A stretch of DNA of 8,577 nucleotides from Candidatus Gallimonas intestinigallinarum (GTDB lineage Bacteria; Bacillota_A; Clostridia; Christensenellales; Borkfalkiaceae). Below the pieces are notes generated by a model. That model was not told where the DNA came from and ran no database searches. It saw nothing but the letters and a program-made list of their open reading frames with translations. The translations under genes and the position numbers were made by a program. Location of the stretch: positions 1-8,577 of the forward strand of contig DXBS01000066.1 of the NCBI GenBank assembly GCA_019116405.1. The letters run 5' to 3'. Positions within the stretch are counted from its first letter, which is position 1. Each line of letters opens with the position of its first letter. Positions 1-5,598 of the stretch are shown one piece after another.

Positions 1-928
1 CTGCGAAAGGCTCGTCGTCCGAGGTCTTTCTCTCCTCCTCCTCGCCCGTCTTGGGATTGATGCCCTTGACATGATCGACGTCCAGAGGGCTGGGAAGGAA
101 GCGGATGACCGCATCGAGCAGGAACTGCACGCCCTTGTTCTTGTAGGACGAACCGCAGAGCATGGGAACCGCTTCCATCTTGAGGCAGCGCTCACGAAGG
201 CCTGCGATGATCTCCTCCTGCGTCAGCTCCATCGTCTCGAGGTATTTTTCCATGAGTTCGTCGTTCGCGGAAGCCGCTTCCTCGACGAGCTTTTCGTGAT
301 ACTTCTCGGCAAGCTCCATCATGTCGGCGGGAATGGGCTCCTTGTGGAAATCCTTGCCGAGATCGTCGTAATAGATCTCAGCCTCCATCGCGATGAGGTC
401 AATGATGCCGCGGAAGGTATCCTCCTTGCCGATGGGCAGCTCGATCGGAACGGGGTTCGCGCCGAGACGCTCCTTGATCATCTTCTCCACGCGGAAGAAG
501 TCCGCGCCGTTGATGTCCATCTTGTTGACGTATGCGATACGGGGCACCTTGTAGGTGTCAGCCTGACGCCAGACCGTCTCGGACTGGGGCTCGACGCCGC
601 CCTTTGCACAGAACGTCGCGACGGCGCCGTCCAGAACGCGCATGGAGCGCTCGACCTCGACCGTGAAGTCGACGTGACCGGGCGTATCGATGATGTTGAA
701 ACGATGACCCTTCCAGATACAGGTGGTCGCAGCGGACGTGATCGTGATGCCGCGCTCCTGTTCCTGGACCATCCAGTCCATGGTCGCGGCGCCTTCGTGA
801 ACTTCGCCCAGCTTGTGCGTCTTACCCGTATAGAACAGGATACGCTCGGTGGTCGTCGTCTTGCCGGCGTCGATGTGCGCCATGATACCGAAGTTTCTTG
901 TATGCTGTAAATCGTATTCTCTTGCCAT
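1..928 (-). CDS. fusA: Elongation factor G, N-terminal 309 residues (3' end outside window)
   Basis: Translational GTPase that drives ribosomal translocation and, with RRF, ribosome recycling in the cytoplasm. The reverse-strand translation shows all five G motifs of the EF-G G domain: P-loop AHIDAGKT at residues 17-24, RGITI at 59-63 (switch I), DTPGH at 81-85, NKMD at 135-138, and the CGSSYKNKG stretch near residue 250 where G5 is expected. The segment FLPSPLDV marks the passage towards domain II, and the reading frame runs off the window at base 1. The chosen ATG (928-926) is preceded by GAGGT at a normal distance, and the N-terminus [20 protein letters not shown] is typical of the family. 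It lies 12 nt after the rpsG stop as the distal visible gene of the str operon. Identity is certain from motifs and context; domains II-V cannot be assessed. Confidence 0.98.
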   Translation of the reverse strand, partial: MAREYDLQHTRNFGIMAHIDAGKTTTTERILFYTGKTHKLGEVHEGAATMDWMVQEQERGITITSAATTCIWKGHRFNIIDTPGHVDFTVEVERSMRVLDGAVATFCAKGGVEPQSETVWRQADTYKVPRIAYVNKMDINGADFFRVEKMIKERLGANPVPIELPIGKEDTFRGIIDLIAMEAEIYYDDLGKDFHKEPIPADMMELAEKYHEKLVEEAASANDELMEKYLETMELTQEEIIAGLRERCLKMEAVPMLCGSSYKNKGVQFLLDAVIRFLPSPLDVDHVKGINPKTGEEEERKTSDDEPFA

Positions 929-940
929 AGCCAACCTCGA

Positions 941-1411
941 TTAGAAGCGGAAGTGCGCGAACGCCTTGTTCGCTTCCGCCATTCTGTGGGTATCTTCCTT
1001 CTTCTTGACCGAGCCGCCGGTGTTGTTGTAGGCGTCCATGAGCTCGGCTGCGAGCTTCTTGCTCATCTCGCGCTCGCTTCTCTTTCTCGTGTTGATGACG
1101 AGCCAGCGGATGGCAAGCGTCTGACGGCGCTCGGGACGGATCTCGACGGGAACCTGATAGTTCGCACCGCCGACACGGCGAGCCTTGACCTCGACAACGG
1201 GCGTGATATTTGCAAGCGCCTGCTTGAAGATCTCCATGGGATCCATGTTGAGCTTCTCGCCCATGATCTTGAATGCGTCATAGACGATGCCCTGCGCAAC
1301 GCTCTTTTCGCCGTCGAGCATGATCTGATTGATGAGCTTGGTGACGACCTTGCTCCCGTACATAGGATCGGGCAGGACGTCTCTCTTGGGGACTTTCCCT
1401 CTTCTGGGCAT
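941..1411 (-). CDS. rpsG: 30S ribosomal protein S7
   Basis: Primary 16S rRNA-binding protein that nucleates the 30S head and contacts the E-site. The 156-residue product has the normal bacterial S7 length and core: [16 protein letters not shown] at the N-terminus, [16 protein letters not shown] near residues 80-96 and the C-terminal [13 protein letters not shown]. The ATG at 1411-1409 follows a very strong AAGGAGGAG (1426-1418). It sits between rpsL and fusA as in the classic str operon, with 164 nt separating it from rpsL and only 12 nt from fusA. In Escherichia coli S7 represses its own operon by binding the rpsL-rpsG intercistron; the unusually roomy intercistron here could serve the same purpose, but that is inference. 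No anomaly in the protein itself. Confidence 0.99.
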   Translation of the reverse strand: MPRRGKVPKRDVLPDPMYGSKVVTKLINQIMLDGEKSVAQGIVYDAFKIMGEKLNMDPMEIFKQALANITPVVEVKARRVGGANYQVPVEIRPERRQTLAIRWLVINTRKRSEREMSKKLAAELMDAYNNTGGSVKKKEDTHRMAEANKAFAHFRF

Positions 1412-1575
1412 TGTGATCTCCTCCTTTTTAATTTTACGTTTTGACCGTTTGGGCGGTCACCCTTCAATACGGCTGTCGCTTGCCTTTCGGTAGCGATCCT
1501 TCTGTCTTGCGACATACTGCCTACTTCATCGGGGATGATATTCCGAAATCAGTAGGGGTTCAAGCCTTTATCGGC
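1412..1575 (-). other. rpsL-rpsG intercistronic region with hairpin
   Basis: A 164-nt untranslated spacer between rpsL and rpsG. On the mRNA strand it contains one arm of the 14-bp inverted repeat (1550-1537), then a small hairpin GACCG-CCCAAA-CGGTC (1458-1443) just upstream of the rpsG ribosome binding site. In E. coli the corresponding intercistron is the S7 autoregulatory target. No sequence similarity to that site was demonstrated here; only position and structure potential are seen. Confidence 0.4.
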
Positions 1576-1979
1576 TTACTTGGGGCGCTTTGCGCCGTAC
1601 TTGCTGCGGGACTGCTTGCGCTTTGCAACGCCTGCCGTATCGAGCGCGCCGCGGATGATGTGATAGCGGACGCCGGGCAGATCCTTGACTCTTCCGCCGC
1701 GGATGAGAACGGAGCTGTGCTCCTGAAGATTGTGACCTTCGCCGGGAATGTAAACGGTACCTTCCTGCTTGTTGGTCAGTCTCACCCTTGCGATCTTACG
1801 AAGCGCCGAGTTGGGCTTCTTGGGAGAAGTCGTCGTGACGGAAAGGCAAACGCCGCGCTTTTGAGGGCATGCGTCGAGAATGTGGCACTTGGACTTGTTC
1901 GCCTCCGTCTCTCTGCCTTTCTTGATGAGCTGGTTGATCGTGGGCATCTTGTTACCTCCTTGTAAGATTTCGGAATATC
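1537..1979. repeat. Perfect 14-bp inverted repeat bracketing rpsL
   Basis: GATATTCCGAAATC at 1537-1550 and its exact reverse complement GATTTCGGAATATC at 1966-1979. One arm ends 4 nt before the rpsL Shine-Dalgarno, the other begins 25 nt past the rpsL stop. In the transcript the two arms could pair and loop out the whole cistron. The match is seen directly; any function (processing, translational coupling, protein site) is inference. Confidence 0.7.
1576..1947 (-). CDS. rpsL: 30S ribosomal protein S12
   Basis: Decoding-centre protein of the small subunit that controls accuracy; the classical target of streptomycin-resistance mutations. The 123-residue product carries the family hallmarks ACPQKRGVC (26-34), [10 protein letters not shown] (42-51), [10 protein letters not shown] (69-78), [16 protein letters not shown] (81-96) and the C-terminal [10 protein letters not shown]. 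Lys43 and Lys88 are the wild-type residues, so none of the common streptomycin-resistance substitutions is present at these two sites. Asp89, the residue beta-methylthiolated in E. coli, is also kept. The ATG at 1947-1945 has a perfect AAGGAGGT ribosome binding site (1961-1954). First gene of the str operon and first gene after the long leader described separately. Confidence 0.99.
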   Translation of the reverse strand: MPTINQLIKKGRETEANKSKCHILDACPQKRGVCLSVTTTSPKKPNSALRKIARVRLTNKQEGTVYIPGEGHNLQEHSSVLIRGGRVKDLPGVRYHIIRGALDTAGVAKRKQSRSKYGAKRPK

Positions 1980-1985
1980 CTCAAA

Positions 1986-1998
1986 CCGTAAAATACGG
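1986..1998 (-). promoter_or_regulatory. Small hairpin in rpsL 5' leader
   Basis: CCGTA-AAA-TACGG: a 5-bp stem with a 3-nt loop, placed 7 nt before the upstream arm of the 14-bp inverted repeat in the str leader. It is not followed by a T tract on either strand, so it is not a terminator. Weak on its own; recorded as part of the leader structure. Confidence 0.35.
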
Positions 1999-2051
1999 AG
2001 ATGAGAAACATAGTTTGTCCTGCGGACGCGCCGTATCTATAAATGTAGTAA

Positions 2052-2335
2052 GCGCGACATGGGATTGCGAAGGAAATCTTCTTCCTTGGCTTTTGCGGAA
2101 AAGTTCCGAGCAAGACGAGGAGCGCGCGGCTTTCCCGACGGGAGTTTACTAAAGCGTAAATAACCGAGGGAAAACGCAGGCGCGACATAGTATTGCGAAG
2201 GGAATCCTCTTCCTTAGCTTTTGCGGAAAAGTTCCGAGCAAGACGAGGAGCGCGCGGCTTTCCCGACAGGAGTTTACTTTGTGTAAATGACCGAGGGAAA
2301 ACGCAAGCGCGACATAGTATTGCGAAGGAAATCTT
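2052..2335. repeat. 127-128 bp tandem repeat, two copies plus a partial third
   Basis: Unit starts with GCGCGACAT at 2052, 2180 and 2307. Copy 1 is 2052-2179 (128 bp) and copy 2 is 2180-2306 (127 bp). They differ at roughly ten positions, including one indel. The third copy stops after about 29 bp, where the terminator-like hairpin begins. Each full unit contains small stem-loops, for example CTTTT-GCGG-AAAAG (2090-2103 and 2218-2231) and an 8-bp bulged stem around TTCCGAGCAA. Because the unit length is not a multiple of three and the copies fall in different frames, it does not encode a repeated protein. It fills most of the space between the str promoter and rpsL, so it should be transcribed as leader RNA. 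A diverged relative occurs near 5487-5570, which suggests a dispersed intergenic family. Confidence 0.85.
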
Positions 2336-2339
2336 CCGC

Positions 2340-2365
2340 AAAAAAGGCGCACAAAAAAATGCGCC
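2340..2365 (-). terminator. Terminator-like hairpin with U6 at the start of the str leader
   Basis: On the minus strand: GGCGCA, an 8-nt T-rich loop, TGCGCC, then six T (2345-2340). This is a textbook intrinsic terminator shape on the minus strand only. It lies roughly 11-37 nt after the predicted start of the str transcript, far too early to end a gene, so it may act as an attenuator. Alternatively it may block transcription arriving from the right. The shape is clear; the role is inference. Confidence 0.65.
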
Positions 2366-2383
2366 CATCCACAGGCAACGTGT

Positions 2384-2412
2384 ATTGTAGCAAAGTTAAG
2401 CCGCTTTGTCAA
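2384..2412 (-). promoter_or_regulatory. Sigma-A type promoter of the str operon
   Basis: On the minus strand: TTGACA (2412-2407), a 17-bp spacer, TACAAT (2389-2384). The start is expected near 2378-2376, giving a leader of about 430 nt before rpsL. This is a near-consensus housekeeping promoter, as expected for a ribosomal protein operon. The stretch between rpsL and this site shows no comparable promoter. Confidence 0.85.
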
Positions 2413-2479
2413 ATGTTTACAGCAAATTTTTGCAAAAAAATTCCCTTTGAGGCGTTCTAAGCGCGGGTCAGACAATATT

Positions 2480-2543
2480 TTACAAGATTATTACAAGTTT
2501 GTGACAACTTTATGAAAACTAATTTACAACTATATGTTAGAAT
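2480..2543 (+). promoter_or_regulatory. Extended -10 promoter with 11-bp phased ACAA motifs, upstream of the secreted-protein operon
   Basis: TG-T-TAGAAT (2535-2543) is an extended -10, with no convincing -35 at the proper distance. Upstream, 11-mers begin at 2480, 2491, 2502, 2513 and 2524. Four of them start TTACAA or TGACAA, so ACAA recurs on the same face of the helix (2482, 2493, 2504, 2526). The layout is repeated with identical spacing upstream of 5144. The expected start is near 2550, with AGGAGG (2560-2565) just before the gene. It is divergent from the str promoter; about 125 bp separate the two -10 elements. Confidence 0.6.
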
Positions 2544-2570
2544 GTATTCAACAATGGTTAGGAGGTATCT

Positions 2571-3548
2571 ATGAAAAAAGTGGCAATCGGCGCATTAGCA
2601 TTGGCAACAATCATCGGTCTGACGGCAGCTTCCCCTATTGTAACCGCATCTGCAGAAGCAGCAGCTGCCCGCGAAGCTAAAATTTGGCAAGCAATTGACG
2701 AAAGAAACCAATACATAGGCGATTTGTTAACCGAACAAAGCAATGCCTACCTTCGCGGCGATACCGAAACCGCAGAAAACATTGAAAATACGCTTACTAA
2801 TTTAGGTGTTAAACAACTTACAAATGAAGAAATAATAGAGTTCAACAAGCAACTTTCTACTACAAGTGTACTAAATGATGACTATGATGGTTATTATGTT
2901 GAAACAGATACATATACATATCATCAATACATTGTTGACTCAGGAATGTATTCTGCAGAATTTACAATTATTGCACCAAAATCTTTAGAAAGTAATTTGG
3001 TAAAATCAGGACTCATAGCAGAAAAGCACTACGATTCTATCATAGCCGGTATAAATGTTCTTGAAATTTTAGGAAAAAGTTTTCTAGGTTCCAAATTTGA
3101 GCGTTTAGACCTTGCTTTTACGGCTATAGACATTTTTTCAGGCTTATTTTCTGATTTGCAACCTTCCATGACAATTGAAAATGTCAGTATGCAATACGAA
3201 TGGATGATTGCCGAAACAGTTTGTTTCTTATCATGGCCCAGATCAACAGGTGCTTTTGACCTACAATGCGCATCAAACTATGTATCGTTCGACATTGTGT
3301 CTAGCGCTAAAAAATTGACAATTGAAAATGGTCATGCTGTTACAGAAATAGCCCCGTCGGTCCTGCACGGGGAGTATCAATCGCCCATGTATTGCAGCAC
3401 CAAAGAATATTTTGAATACAGAAAAACAGGGAACAAAGACTATGATCGGCAAGAAATGTTGCAATCAGTTGATATTCATGACGAGGTTGGAAACACTGTA
3501 CATGCCGTTAATTTACTTAACCCTGATTCCCCAACCCAAATCCGCTAA
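2571..3548 (+). CDS. Secreted protein of unknown function (Sec signal peptide, 325 aa)
   Basis: I do not recognise this protein. The N-terminus is a clear Sec signal peptide: MKK, a hydrophobic core (about residues 5-20), then a small-residue cleavage region ASAEA near 26-30. There is no lipobox cysteine, so it should be released or loosely held outside the membrane. The mature part starts with an acidic helical region (about 31-95), continues with a Tyr-rich segment (106-130), and has an amphipathic/hydrophobic stretch at about 155-195 that could be helical. Three cysteines occur (218, 233, 275). The ATG is supported by AGGAGG at 2560-2565. Base composition is visibly more AT-rich than the flanking ribosomal and glycolytic genes, suggesting acquisition or relaxed selection. 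It is followed after 21 nt by the first lipoprotein gene on the same strand, so the three genes probably form one operon. Confidence 0.85.
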   Translation: MKKVAIGALALATIIGLTAASPIVTASAEAAAAREAKIWQAIDERNQYIGDLLTEQSNAYLRGDTETAENIENTLTNLGVKQLTNEEIIEFNKQLSTTSVLNDDYDGYYVETDTYTYHQYIVDSGMYSAEFTIIAPKSLESNLVKSGLIAEKHYDSIIAGINVLEILGKSFLGSKFERLDLAFTAIDIFSGLFSDLQPSMTIENVSMQYEWMIAETVCFLSWPRSTGAFDLQCASNYVSFDIVSSAKKLTIENGHAVTEIAPSVLHGEYQSPMYCSTKEYFEYRKTGNKDYDRQEMLQSVDIHDEVGNTVHAVNLLNPDSPTQIR

Positions 3549-3569
3549 ATTTCCAATCGAGGTTTGAAT

Positions 3570-4304
3570 ATGAAAAAGAAAACTGCCATTGTGATTCCTG
3601 CACTTTCCCTCTCTGTCGCGCTGCTCTTTAGCGGCTGCGCGACAGAGTACCCCGCCGAGGCGTATGAAAATCATCCGATCGGGGATGTTTTAACGACCGT
3701 TGCGCAAGATATGTCGTCAAGATGGTATCATGCTTTTTACAACACGGATATGCTCGACTATCAGCTTGCACTCGTTGGTGCAGAGCGCAAAACAGAAAAT
3801 GAGCTCTCCGCACTGTTAGGCACAACTGCTGAATACGTGCTCCATGACGGTTGCAATTACTGGTATATCGCAAAATCGATCACTGTGAACGATACGGAAT
3901 ACACTGCCCCCATCGTGTTTGCCATTCCCGACACCTTTTCACAAGACGGAGGCGAAGTTGTCTGCGGCATGGAGGATCTTTCGAATGAATCCCCCCGTGC
4001 AATGCTTTATACTGCATGGCCGGTCTATTCCTACCAATATTTGCAGGACGGCAACGAAATGCGGCTGATCACTCGTTCTTCGCTTGTTGTTATCAGCAGC
4101 TTGCAGATCACAACAGGACTGAGAGAATATCGCGCTTATGAATCGTTTGACGTTGTCTATTCTCCCTATTTTGAAAATGCGGCACAATACGTTCTGGAGA
4201 GCGGAAACCGTCTGCCTGACGATATCCGCGTCAAAACCGTGGAGATCCGCAATCAACTTGACGGAGGGAAGAGCGTTTGCAGCATTGATCTGCCAAACGC
4301 CTAA
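3570..4304 (+). CDS. Lipoprotein of unknown function, paralogue of the next gene (244 aa)
   Basis: A type II (lipoprotein) signal peptide is visible: MKKK, a hydrophobic core, then LFSGC with the lipidation cysteine at residue 23. The protein is predicted to be anchored to the outer face of the cell membrane. The ATG at 3570 is preferred over an in-frame TTG at 3564 because the GAGG at 3559-3562 is 7 nt from the ATG but only 1 nt from the TTG. The mature part aligns with the downstream protein: SGCATE...YP..AY.NHP.GD at the start, a C..Y.Y motif near residue 95, YSYQYL near 153-158, and SPYFENA near 198-204. No enzyme motif is recognised. Base composition is intermediate between the gene before and the gene after. 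Likely co-transcribed with both; an immunity, adhesion or stress role would be guesswork. Confidence 0.88.
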   Translation: MKKKTAIVIPALSLSVALLFSGCATEYPAEAYENHPIGDVLTTVAQDMSSRWYHAFYNTDMLDYQLALVGAERKTENELSALLGTTAEYVLHDGCNYWYIAKSITVNDTEYTAPIVFAIPDTFSQDGGEVVCGMEDLSNESPRAMLYTAWPVYSYQYLQDGNEMRLITRSSLVVISSLQITTGLREYRAYESFDVVYSPYFENAAQYVLESGNRLPDDIRVKTVEIRNQLDGGKSVCSIDLPNA

Positions 4305-4311
4305 AGGAAAC

Positions 4312-5061
4312 ATGACAAAATTTAAGTTAGTCCTTCCCTCGCTTGCAACCGCACTTCCCCTCTCTGCCGCGCTGATCTTTAGCGGCTGCGCGACGGAAAC
4401 GGTCTATCCGCTCTCGGCATACACCAACCACCCCGTCGGAGACGCGATCGCGCAATACCTTTCCGAACAGGACGCCCTCACCTTCCCCGACGAGGGCATG
4501 GAGGAAGCACTTTCGCAATTCGGCGTAGAAGTCGTCTCTGAAGAGACGCTCCGCGAACGATTGGGCGACGAAGCGGAAGCCGTGCTCGGCGAACACTGTA
4601 CCTATTTGTATACGGAGCGGGAATTTACGACGCAATACGGTGATACGCTGCTTTCCCCTGCCGTCTACGTCATCAGCGCAGACGAGGACCGCTGGTTTAC
4701 CCAGACCTTTACGCCCGAAAATTCCGACGGTGCAAGATGGGACAGTTATTATGTCTCCGTCCATGACATCCTCTCCTGGCAATACCTGCCCGCAGAGGAC
4801 GGCGGCTATGACTGCATTGCCCTGTCTGACTTTGCCTTTGTCCGCGTGTATTGTACGGAACACTATATTTTTCCCGCCGGGCACACCGGATCAACGCAGT
4901 CGGAGTATCTCTATACGCAATATGCGCCCTACTTCGATGACGCCGTCACGCCCATGCAGCAAAATGTCGGTATCCAAGAAGACATGCGACTGGAAGAGAC
5001 GACGATCATCATCAGCGGCGTAGAGATCGGCTCCGTTTCCCTCTCGCGCGGCAGGGAATGA
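4312..5061 (+). CDS. Lipoprotein of unknown function, paralogue of the previous gene (249 aa)
   Basis: A lipoprotein signal peptide ends in IFSGC with the lipidation cysteine at residue 26. The start at 4312 is chosen because AAAGGA (4303-4308) lies just upstream and because translation from here begins with the signal peptide; an upstream in-frame ATG at 4138 would add 58 residues inside the previous gene and bury the signal. Similarity to the previous protein is seen in SGCATE, AYTNHPVGD (36-44), LGDEAEAVLGEHCTYLY (84-100), ILSWQYL (153-159) and APYFDDAV (205-212). The mature part is acidic. The gene starts 7 nt after the upstream stop, and the stop codon of that gene overlaps the ribosome binding site, so the pair should be translationally coupled. 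No terminator is evident immediately after it. Function unknown. Confidence 0.88.
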   Translation: MTKFKLVLPSLATALPLSAALIFSGCATETVYPLSAYTNHPVGDAIAQYLSEQDALTFPDEGMEEALSQFGVEVVSEETLRERLGDEAEAVLGEHCTYLYTEREFTTQYGDTLLSPAVYVISADEDRWFTQTFTPENSDGARWDSYYVSVHDILSWQYLPAEDGGYDCIALSDFAFVRVYCTEHYIFPAGHTGSTQSEYLYTQYAPYFDDAVTPMQQNVGIQEDMRLEETTIIISGVEIGSVSLSRGRE

Positions 5062-5091
5062 CTGCAAAAAATTGCTTCACCCGCAAAAAAT

Positions 5092-5144
5092 TCACAACTT
5101 TTTTACAACTTTGTGCGGAGGAATTTACACGCGTCTGCTATACT
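5092..5144 (+). promoter_or_regulatory. Second copy of the phased extended -10 promoter, inside the gap before pgk
   Basis: TG-C-TATACT (5136-5144) is an extended -10. Upstream, ACAACTTT occurs at 5094-5101 and 5105-5112 (11 bp apart), followed by AATTTACA at 5122-5129. Aligned without gaps to the promoter before the secreted-protein gene (offset 2601), 26 of the last 40 positions agree, concentrated in ACAACTTT, TG, AATTTACA and the -10. The expected start is near 5151. No gene with a ribosome binding site follows, which supports a non-coding transcript. Confidence 0.55.
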
Positions 5145-5150
5145 GTAATC

Positions 5151-5312
5151 AGGTGGGCGGGAAAACGTCTGCCGAAGGGTGCAACCACCCCTTGCACTGC
5201 CTCATCGTCGCCGCGGGACTTGCATGAAACCTGCCGCGACAGCCGCAAACGCTACCCCCGTTTTGCGGACCATTTCTTCCCGGGCGCTCTGCTTTTTGCA
5301 GGGCGTTTCCCG
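5151..5312 (+). ncRNA. Candidate structured non-coding RNA with paired ends (no family assigned)
   Basis: The 5' part (5158-5172) and 3' part (5298-5312) can pair over about 13 bp: CGGGAAA with TTTCCCG, CG with CG and CTGC with GCAG, with only a bulged A and a small internal loop. Enclosed are three hairpins. The first is AAGGGTG with CACCCCTT (5175-5194), or alternatively GTGCAA with TTGCAC. The second is an 11-position stem at 5207-5217 with 5230-5240 (one C-C mismatch, one G-U; 12-nt loop). The third is CCGCAAACG with CG-T-TTTGCGG at 5243-5251 with 5259-5268. The 3' end can instead fold locally as CGCTCTGC-TTTTT-GCAGGGCG (5285-5305), which excludes the closing stem. An extended -10 promoter lies at the right distance upstream. 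It could be a 6S-like RNA, a riboswitch-like leader or a repeat artefact; conserved motifs of SRP RNA, tmRNA, RNase P or T-box leaders were not found. Confidence 0.4.
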
Positions 5313-5330
5313 TTATCGGCAAATCACGCT

Positions 5331-5461
5331 TGACCCTCCGCCCCTACGGGGGAGACCCTTCCGACGGGCTTCGCCCGCCACCTCCCCTAAAAATCTGCGA
5401 TTTTCAGGGGAGGCAAGTTTGCCCTTAGTTATAAATTATGCCGCAAGCAGGGTTCCCCTGC
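5331..5461. repeat. Cluster of palindromic intergenic elements
   Basis: Consecutive hairpins: CCCC-TAC-GGGG (about 5341-5351), CGGGC-TTC-GCCCG (5365-5377), a long stem CCTCCCCT/AGGGGAGG (5381-5388 with 5406-5413) continued after one A-C mismatch by AAAATC/GATTTT, and GCAGGG-TTC-CCCTGC (5447-5461). From general knowledge, CCTCCCC...GGGGAGG palindromes of this kind are common dispersed intergenic repeats in gut Clostridia; I could not check copies elsewhere in this genome. No T tract follows the main stem on either strand. Confidence 0.6.
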
Positions 5462-5486
5462 GCCAGCGGGACTCAATTTGCCAACC

Positions 5487-5570
5487 CTTTGGCTTTTGCA
5501 GAAAAGTGAGCGGCGCGCGCTATTTTGTTGCGAATGCGCGCCGCGAGAATAACCTGCGGATAGCGTAAAC
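5487..5570. repeat. Diverged relative of the str-leader tandem repeat
   Basis: The 21 nt at 5487-5507 match 2084-2104 of the tandem repeat at 19 positions, including the CTTTT-GCRG-AAAAG hairpin. They are followed, as in the repeat, by a GCGCGC-rich stretch (5510-5520) and an AGCGTAAA motif (5562-5569). Overall similarity between these blocks is low, so this is a degraded or distant copy. Confidence 0.45.
5510..5544. repeat. GC-rich 9-bp stem hairpin
   Basis: GCGGCGCGC (5510-5518) pairs perfectly with GCGCGCCGC (5536-5544) around a 17-nt loop. It abuts the next hairpin without a gap. No T tract follows, so it is not an intrinsic terminator by itself. Confidence 0.55.
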
Positions 5571-5589
5571 GTGCCCGCGGGTTTTTCTC
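5545..5589 (+). terminator. Possible terminator hairpin upstream of pgk
   Basis: AACCTGCGG (5551-5559) pairs with CCGCGGGTT (5575-5583; one G-U), and the right arm runs into TTTTT (5582-5586). The stem can be lengthened by GAGAA (5545-5549) with TTCTC (5585-5589), which would absorb part of the T tract. It is the only hairpin with a plus-strand T run between the lipoprotein operon and pgk, so it may end transcripts from 2571-5061 or from the candidate RNA. The long loop (15 nt) weakens the case. Confidence 0.45.
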
Positions 5590-5598
5590 AATCTCACG

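Noticed and set aside
1952..2368. Open frame of 138 codons on the minus strand across the str leader, starting in the terminator-like hairpin
   Set aside because: It lacks a good ribosome binding site, runs through two copies of the tandem repeat in different frames, and is composed of low-complexity translation of the repeat. The same applies to the overlapping minus frame at 2149-2475.
3564..3569. TTG start codon for the first lipoprotein gene
   Set aside because: The GAGG ribosome binding site is only 1 nt from the TTG but 7 nt from the ATG at 3570, which also gives a standard MKKK signal peptide start.
4138..4311. 58-residue N-terminal extension of the second lipoprotein
   Set aside because: It would overlap the first lipoprotein gene in another frame and place the lipoprotein signal peptide internally; a ribosome binding site directly precedes the ATG at 4312.
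5175..5194. T-box-like AGGGTG...ACC sequence
   Set aside because: The invariant T-box core (AGGGTGGNACCGCG) is not matched, there is no specifier stem, and no aminoacyl-tRNA synthetase or amino-acid gene follows.
5225..5237. Cobalamin riboswitch B12-box-like stretch (CATGAAACCTGCC resembles CMGGAGACCKGCC at 11 of 13 positions)
   Set aside because: The rest of the cobalamin core (GGGAA, the CCCGCCACTGT segment in the right order) is not present, and the matching bases are explained by the 5207-5240 stem. Only a covariance-model scan would settle it.
5058..5333. Possible 91-residue gene overlapping the stop of the second lipoprotein (ATGA)
   Set aside because: No ribosome binding site apart from chance, no recognisable protein features, and it crosses a promoter-like site and the candidate structured RNA. 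The overlapping frame at 5179-5568 runs through the palindromic repeats and is equally unconvincing.
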